A stretch of DNA of 9,156 bases, taken from positions 1 to 9,156 of the forward strand of contig QHOM01000103.1 in assembly GCA_003218785.1 (NCBI GenBank), read 5' to 3'. A program made the position numbers and the translations under genes. This DNA comes from Verrucomicrobiota bacterium (GTDB lineage: Bacteria > Verrucomicrobiota > Verrucomicrobiia > Chthoniobacterales > UBA10450). The notes beneath the pieces are model-generated. The model was not told where the DNA came from and did no database searches. It worked only from the letters and a program-made list of their open reading frames with translations. This document shows positions 6,933-9,156 of this stretch, in pieces (position 1 is the stretch's first letter; each line of letters opens with the position of its first letter).

Positions 6933-7559
6933 ATGCGACCCTTTCTTAAGTACTGGTTGCCGGTTCCGCTCTGGATTGTCGTCATATTTATTGGCTCGAG
7001 CGATCTTATGTCGGCGGAACATACCTCGCGTCTTCTTGTTCCACTCCTGCTTTGGTTGAAACCGGACATCACTGGGGAAGCGATTGTCCAAGTTCATTTC
7101 CTGTTGCGGAAATGCGCGCATCTAACGGAGTACGCGATTCTCGCGATTCTTCTTCGTCGTGCACTGTACCGCGGCACGAATTTGCGTGCGAAGCCGTGGG
7201 TTTTCTTTATGGCGATCTGGTTTGTGTGCGGAATTTTTGCGGCCAGCGACGAATTTCATCAATCGTTCGTACCATCGCGCACGGCGTCGCTGAACGACGT
7301 GCTGATCGACATCAGCGGCGCGTTTGGATTGAAGTTTAGTCCTGGAGCGGCAGTCGCGGCGACCGTTCCTCAATCGAAAATTCGAAATCGCAAATCGAAA
7401 ATAAAAATGGGCCTGACTGGGCTCGAACCAGTGACCCTGCGCTTATCAAGCGCATGCTCTAACCAACTGAGCTACAGGCCCGCAAGCAACTATTTAAGAT
7501 TGCAGATCGCAAATCGCAAATCGGATGTTAACAACGTCTCCGCAAACAGTACGCGCTGA
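6933..7559 (+). CDS. VanZ-like membrane protein; C-terminal end runs through repeat and antisense tRNA-Ile
   Basis: The VanZ-like core covers roughly residues 1-145. It has a hydrophobic helix (WLPVPLWIVVIFIG), the signature HFLLRKCAHLTEYAILAILL, a second long hydrophobic stretch (VFFMAIWFVCGIFAA) and SDEFHQSFVPSRTASLNDVLIDISGAFG. The family is integral to the inner membrane; its namesake affects teicoplanin resistance, and most members have no known role. ATG 6933 is preferred over ATG 6897 because the latter sits inside a TATAAA-like sequence and adds an unlikely N-terminus; neither has a strong Shine-Dalgarno. From about 7372 the frame reads through heptamer tract B and then the complement of tRNA-Ile, to stop at 7557-7559. 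Those last 60 or so residues are probably not a native protein tail, so the original stop seems lost. Confidence 0.75.
   Translation: MRPFLKYWLPVPLWIVVIFIGSSDLMSAEHTSRLLVPLLLWLKPDITGEAIVQVHFLLRKCAHLTEYAILAILLRRALYRGTNLRAKPWVFFMAIWFVCGIFAASDEFHQSFVPSRTASLNDVLIDISGAFGLKFSPGAAVAATVPQSKIRNRKSKIKMGLTGLEPVTLRLSSACSNQLSYRPASNYLRLQIANRKSDVNNVSANSTR
7372..7406. repeat. Heptamer repeat tract B, at the 3' side of tRNA-Ile
   Basis: Five 7-nt units run AATCGAA, AATTCGA, AATCGCA, AATCGAA, AATAAAA on the plus strand and end 1 nt before the tRNA-Ile 3' base. On the tRNA's strand this gives a T-rich trailer (ATTTTTATTTTCG) directly after the tRNA, which might help end transcription. The tract also lies inside the open frame of the VanZ gene. 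Confidence 0.75.
7408..7481 (-). tRNA. tRNA-Ile(GAT)
   Basis: The 74-nt minus-strand sequence folds into a full cloverleaf. The acceptor stem GGGCCTG pairs with CAGGCCC over 7 bp and is followed by A73. The anticodon stem TGCGC/GCGCA encloses loop TTGATAA with anticodon GAT. The T arm contains GGTTCGAGCC. CCA is not encoded. In a normal rRNA operon this tRNA sits between 16S and tRNA-Ala; here it is the distal one of the pair and no 23S follows. Confidence 0.97.
7497..7524. repeat. Heptamer repeat tract C, at the 5' side of tRNA-Ile
   Basis: Four exact 7-nt units, AGATTGC, AGATCGC, AAATCGC, AAATCGG, lie 15 nt upstream of the tRNA-Ile 5' end (which is on the minus strand). They are in the same orientation as tracts A, B, D and E. 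Confidence 0.75.
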
Positions 7560-7687
7560 GTTGGAGCTCGCTCTCGTCGCATAACAACACACATGTCCGC
7601 CTTCTAAACGCTACGGCGCGAAAATCTTCGCTCTCCTGCGACGCGAGCGAAGACTGGAGGCAAGGGGATTACGCTCCCGCTAGTGCA
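7555..7687 (-). repeat. Direct repeat R1 of the GIY-YIG cassette, with tRNA-Ala 3'-end fragment
   Basis: It is a direct repeat of R2 (7958-8098). The last 39 nt (7649-7687) are identical to 8060-8098. The start of the conserved part (GTCCGCCTTC at 7595) and the far edge (7555-7572, 15 of 18 bases matching 7958-7975) also agree. It holds the hairpin 7625-7633/7645-7653 and a 16-nt copy of the tRNA-Ala 3' end (7655-7670). It begins 5 nt after the GIY-YIG stop. Confidence 0.75.
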
Positions 7688-7692
7688 CCGGA

Positions 7693-7941
7693 TCATAAAT
7701 GCTTTTTCGTAAATGCCCGGCCAGAGGCTGATTTGAGATAGCGCTCGAACCTTGCAGCACGAACTCGATCGGAAAGCGCGACATATGCCTTCAATCGCCA
7801 TGGTCGCCATTTCGAGGTGTGAAGAATTCGTCCCGCGTTATGATTTCTCAATCGTTTACGCAGGTCGTCCGTCAAGCCGGTATAGAATCGGTCCTCGTCG
7901 CGCTCGCTCTGCAAGATATAGATGTAGAAGAACGTTGCCAT
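7693..7941 (-). CDS. Stand-alone GIY-YIG nuclease domain protein
   Basis: This 82-residue protein is a bare GIY-YIG domain of the small stand-alone (YhbQ/UvrC-N-like) type. YIYIL at residues 6-10 stands for GIY, FYTG at 19-22 for YIG, R28/R30 lie in LRKRL, HNAG at 34-37 is followed by HTSKWRPW, and the catalytic glutamate is probably E66 in FERYLKS. These are DNA endonuclease folds; the role of the short form is not established. The gene lies between tRNA-Ala and tRNA-Ile on the same strand, bounded by direct repeats R2 (upstream) and R1 (downstream). No good Shine-Dalgarno is seen. The TGA stop is followed in frame by codons for SGALAGA and TAA, and the last residues of that tail fall in the repeat, so the protein may once have been 8 residues longer. 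Confidence 0.85.
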   Translation of the reverse strand: MATFFYIYILQSERDEDRFYTGLTDDLRKRLRNHNAGRILHTSKWRPWRLKAYVALSDRVRAARFERYLKSASGRAFTKKHL

Positions 7942-7957
7942 GTTTCGTCGTTGGCTT

Positions 7958-8098
7958 GCCGAGTCGTAGCTCGCTGCGTTGACGTTGCAAGGTTAAACGT
8001 GTCCGCCTTCGCTGAAGCTATGGCGCGACAGTCTTTCCCTCTCCGCTACCGCTGCGAGGGAAGACTGGAGGCAAGGGGATTACGCTCCCGCTAGTGCA
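7958..8098 (-). repeat. Direct repeat R2 of the GIY-YIG cassette, with tRNA-Ala 3'-end fragment
   Basis: It is the partner of R1, 403-411 nt away, in the same orientation. It carries the 39-nt identical core (8060-8098), the hairpin 8031-8041/8056-8065 and the 16-nt tRNA-Ala 3'-end copy (8066-8081). On the minus strand it lies between tRNA-Ala and the GIY-YIG start and forms the whole upstream leader of that gene. Confidence 0.75.
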
Positions 8099-8127
8099 TC
8101 CAATAGTGATGCCCGTTTTGTTAGATT

Positions 8128-8162
8128 TTGCCTCCACGCTTCATTCGAAGCTTTGGAGGCAA
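8128..8162 (-). other. Hairpin made of the tRNA-Ala 3' end and its inverted copy
   Basis: TTGCCTCCA (8128-8136) and TGGAGGCAA (8154-8162) are a perfect 9-bp inverted repeat. Inside it GCTTC (8138-8142) pairs with GAAGC (8147-8151) around a 4-nt loop. The 8154-8162 arm is the 3' end of tRNA-Ala itself. No T-run follows on the minus strand, so this is not a standard terminator. Confidence 0.6.
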
Positions 8163-8226
8163 GGGGATTCGAACCCCTGACTTCCAGCTTGCAAAGCTGG
8201 CGCTCTACCAACTGAGCTATGCCCCC
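8154..8226 (-). tRNA. tRNA-Ala(TGC)
   Basis: The 73-nt minus-strand sequence begins GGGGGCATAGCTC and ends CTTGCCTCCA. The acceptor stem GGGGGCA pairs with TGCCTCC and includes the G3-U70 pair that identifies alanine tRNAs. The anticodon stem CCAGC/GCTGG encloses TTTGCAA with anticodon TGC. The T arm is AGGGGTTCGAATCCCCT. CCA is not encoded. It lies 725 nt after the 16S 3' end, with a protein gene in between. Confidence 0.97.
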
Positions 8227-8232
8227 GAAAAA

Positions 8233-8267
8233 CGATTGCGGAGTGTAAATTGCGGATTGCGAATTGC
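8233..8267. repeat. Heptamer repeat tract D, at the 5' side of tRNA-Ala
   Basis: Five 7-nt units, CGATTGC, GGAGTGT, AAATTGC, GGATTGC, GAATTGC, begin 6 nt before the tRNA-Ala 5' end (minus strand) and lie between it and the ABM gene stop. Confidence 0.75.
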
Positions 8268-8305
8268 AAACTCCTGCCGAAGTTCGGAGAACGTCCTCAG
8301 GAGGA

Positions 8306-8608
8306 TCAACCCGGCAGTCTGTCCGCCAATACGTCTGCCTTCTCGATCTTCGGCGGCTGTGCCAGGAGATCGGGCGCTTTTTCCATCAACGCCTTGGCGA
8401 CTTTTCCAGCCAAGTGCGCGTCGCGTCCTGCTTCGTCGGGGAACGCATCGAAGATCGCGAAGGTAGTCGGGCCAAGTTTAATCCCGAACCAAGCGGTGGT
8501 TGCGGGTTCTTGTTGCACCAAACCCTGGCCATCGCGCAGAAATTTCGCGACTTCGTTTTCTTTGCCCGGTTTTGCCTCCAGTCTGACAAATAATGCTTTT
8601 GCGGTCAT
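8306..8608 (-). CDS. Antibiotic biosynthesis monooxygenase (ABM) domain protein
   Basis: This 100-residue protein is a single ABM ferredoxin-like domain: KALFVRLEAKPGKENEVAKFL at the N-terminus, GPTTFAIFDAFPDEAGRDAHL in the middle and VAKALMEKAPDLL at the end, similar to YgiN-type quinol monooxygenases. Such proteins are usually cytosolic dimers that act without cofactors on quinols or small aromatics; the substrate cannot be told. The start is set at ATG 8608 by a strong Shine-Dalgarno (AGGAGA, 8 nt before), although the frame is open to 8728. A promoter-like sequence lies just upstream. The gene stands between 16S rRNA and tRNA-Ala, an unusual place for a protein gene. Confidence 0.85.
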   Translation of the reverse strand: MTAKALFVRLEAKPGKENEVAKFLRDGQGLVQQEPATTAWFGIKLGPTTFAIFDAFPDEAGRDAHLAGKVAKALMEKAPDLLAQPPKIEKADVLADRLPG

Positions 8609-8613
8609 GTGCT

Positions 8614-8644
8614 GATCTCCTGTGATTGTCTTGCTGTGGAGATC
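8614..8644 (-). promoter_or_regulatory. Inverted repeat covering the ABM gene Shine-Dalgarno
   Basis: GATCTCC (8614-8620) and GGAGATC (8638-8644) are a perfect 7-bp inverted repeat separated by 17 nt. The proximal arm contains the Shine-Dalgarno of the ABM gene and the distal arm overlaps the proposed -10. It may be an operator, or a hairpin hiding the ribosome site if transcription starts further upstream. Confidence 0.4.
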
Positions 8645-8669
8645 GTATCTTTGTTTTGGTTTATGTCGA
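8642..8669 (-). promoter_or_regulatory. Putative sigma-70 promoter of the ABM gene
   Basis: On the minus strand TCGACA (8664-8669, 5 of 6 to TTGACA) is followed after 16 nt by TACGAT (8642-8647, 4 of 6 to TATAAT), 33 nt before the ATG. This would let the gene be expressed independently of 16S rRNA. Confidence 0.4.
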
Positions 8670-8700
8670 ACCGAATCAGACTGAGCAGGGCGATGAGACA

Positions 8701-8744
8701 AAGAAAATGCCGGATGTCGATCCTGCAATCGTCATCCGGCATTT
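8701..8744 (-). terminator. Terminator-like hairpin downstream of 16S rRNA
   Basis: Arms 8705-8716 and 8733-8744 pair perfectly over 12 bp (CATCCGGCATTT and its complement) with a 16-nt loop. On the minus strand the stem runs into TTTTCTTTG. It lies about 207 nt after the 16S 3' end and before the ABM promoter, so it is placed to end the 16S transcript before the tRNAs. The T-run is weaker on the plus strand. Confidence 0.65.
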
Positions 8745-8856
8745 GTCGATGTGCAGCAGCAAAGACTGAATTGTGCGTTACCGTCTTTTCTTTGAGCTTT
8801 GGTTTCTTTCGATTCCAAAGTCTTCACGGCATATCCGGGAAGTGATCAATTGATTC

Positions 8857-8868
8857 ACTCCGCGGAGT
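8857..8868. other. Perfect 12-nt palindrome in the 16S trailer
   Basis: ACTCCGCGGAGT is self-complementary. It abuts a nearly perfect palindrome at 8842-8858 (GTGATCAATTGATTCAC). Both lie in the gap between 16S and the terminator-like hairpin and may belong to 16S precursor processing; the 5' leader needed to test this is outside the window. Confidence 0.4.
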
Positions 8869-8895
8869 TAGCCGTCGACCTATGCTGACGCACCG

Positions 8896-8930
8896 AGAAT
8901 CGAAAATCGAAAATCGAGATTCGACAATCA
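8896..8930. repeat. Heptamer repeat tract E, in the 16S trailer
   Basis: Five 7-nt units, AGAATCG, AAAATCG, AAAATCG, AGATTCG, ACAATCA, lie 20 nt beyond the 16S 3' end. They have the same orientation and similar unit as tracts A-D. Confidence 0.75.
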
Positions 8931-8941
8931 GGTTCAGCAAC

Positions 8942-9156
<215 letters not shown>

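Noticed and set aside
7555..8098. Insertion sequence or integron cassette with attC sites
   Set aside because: There is no transposase or integrase, no terminal inverted repeats around the unit, and the hairpins lack the GTTRRRY-type attC ends; the cassette likeness is only structural.
8128..8466. Plus-strand open frame of 112 residues containing GIRTPDFQLAKLALYQLSYAP
   Set aside because: That segment is the translation of the complement of tRNA-Ala, a common false gene call; the rest overlaps the ABM gene in antisense.
8609..8728. Extension of the ABM protein by 40 residues to an upstream ATG at 8728
   Set aside because: The extension has a biased, unstructured composition and covers the hairpin 8705-8744; the ATG at 8608 has a strong Shine-Dalgarno.
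6825..8930. CRISPR array
   Set aside because: The repeats are 7-nt tandem units without spacers, and the 39-nt direct repeat occurs only twice, 411 nt apart; no cas genes are present.

Overview
The window looks like chromosomal DNA of a soil-type Verrucomicrobiota (Spartobacteria/Chthoniobacterales-like). This is an inference from the look of the 16S rRNA 3' end at the right edge and from the gene style (DUF72, YggS-DUF971, short ManA, Thr-rich exported protein, GIY-YIG genes beside tRNAs). No database could be searched, so the phylum is a guess of moderate strength.

Left part (1-4623), read right to left on the minus strand except for one gene: a broken exported NHL beta-propeller gene (two in-frame stops), an NADP-dependent F420-reductase-like oxidoreductase, a small Thr-rich exported protein with its own terminator, an exported L,D-transpeptidase, and an HD-domain hydrolase cut by the window edge. 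The plus-strand DUF72 gene is convergent with the oxidoreductase, with only 3 nt between the stops. These are ordinary housekeeping and cell-envelope genes.

Middle (4725-7559): plus-strand yggS (PLP homeostasis) and a DUF971 gene lie 6 nt apart as a likely operon. They converge on a minus-strand type I mannose-6-phosphate isomerase, which is divergent from a VanZ-like membrane protein. The VanZ reading frame runs without a stop through a heptamer repeat and across the antisense strand of tRNA-Ile.

Right part (7408-9156) is the notable region. Read on the minus strand it is an exploded rRNA operon: 16S 3' end, a terminator-like hairpin, an ABM-family monooxygenase gene with its own promoter-like and Shine-Dalgarno signals, tRNA-Ala(TGC), a stand-alone GIY-YIG nuclease gene, and tRNA-Ile(GAT). 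No 23S follows within the window, and the two tRNAs are in the order opposite to the usual Ile-Ala. The GIY-YIG gene lies between two direct repeats of about 135 nt. Each repeat carries a copy of the last 16 nt of tRNA-Ala and a hairpin kept by a compensatory base change. The pattern suggests the remains of a tandem array of GIY-YIG cassettes that use a tRNA 3' end as a boundary or target. Five heptamer-repeat tracts (unit about RRATYGN), all in the same orientation, sit at the edges of the RNA genes and upstream of manA. The cassette and the heptamer tracts are the best candidates for something little described.
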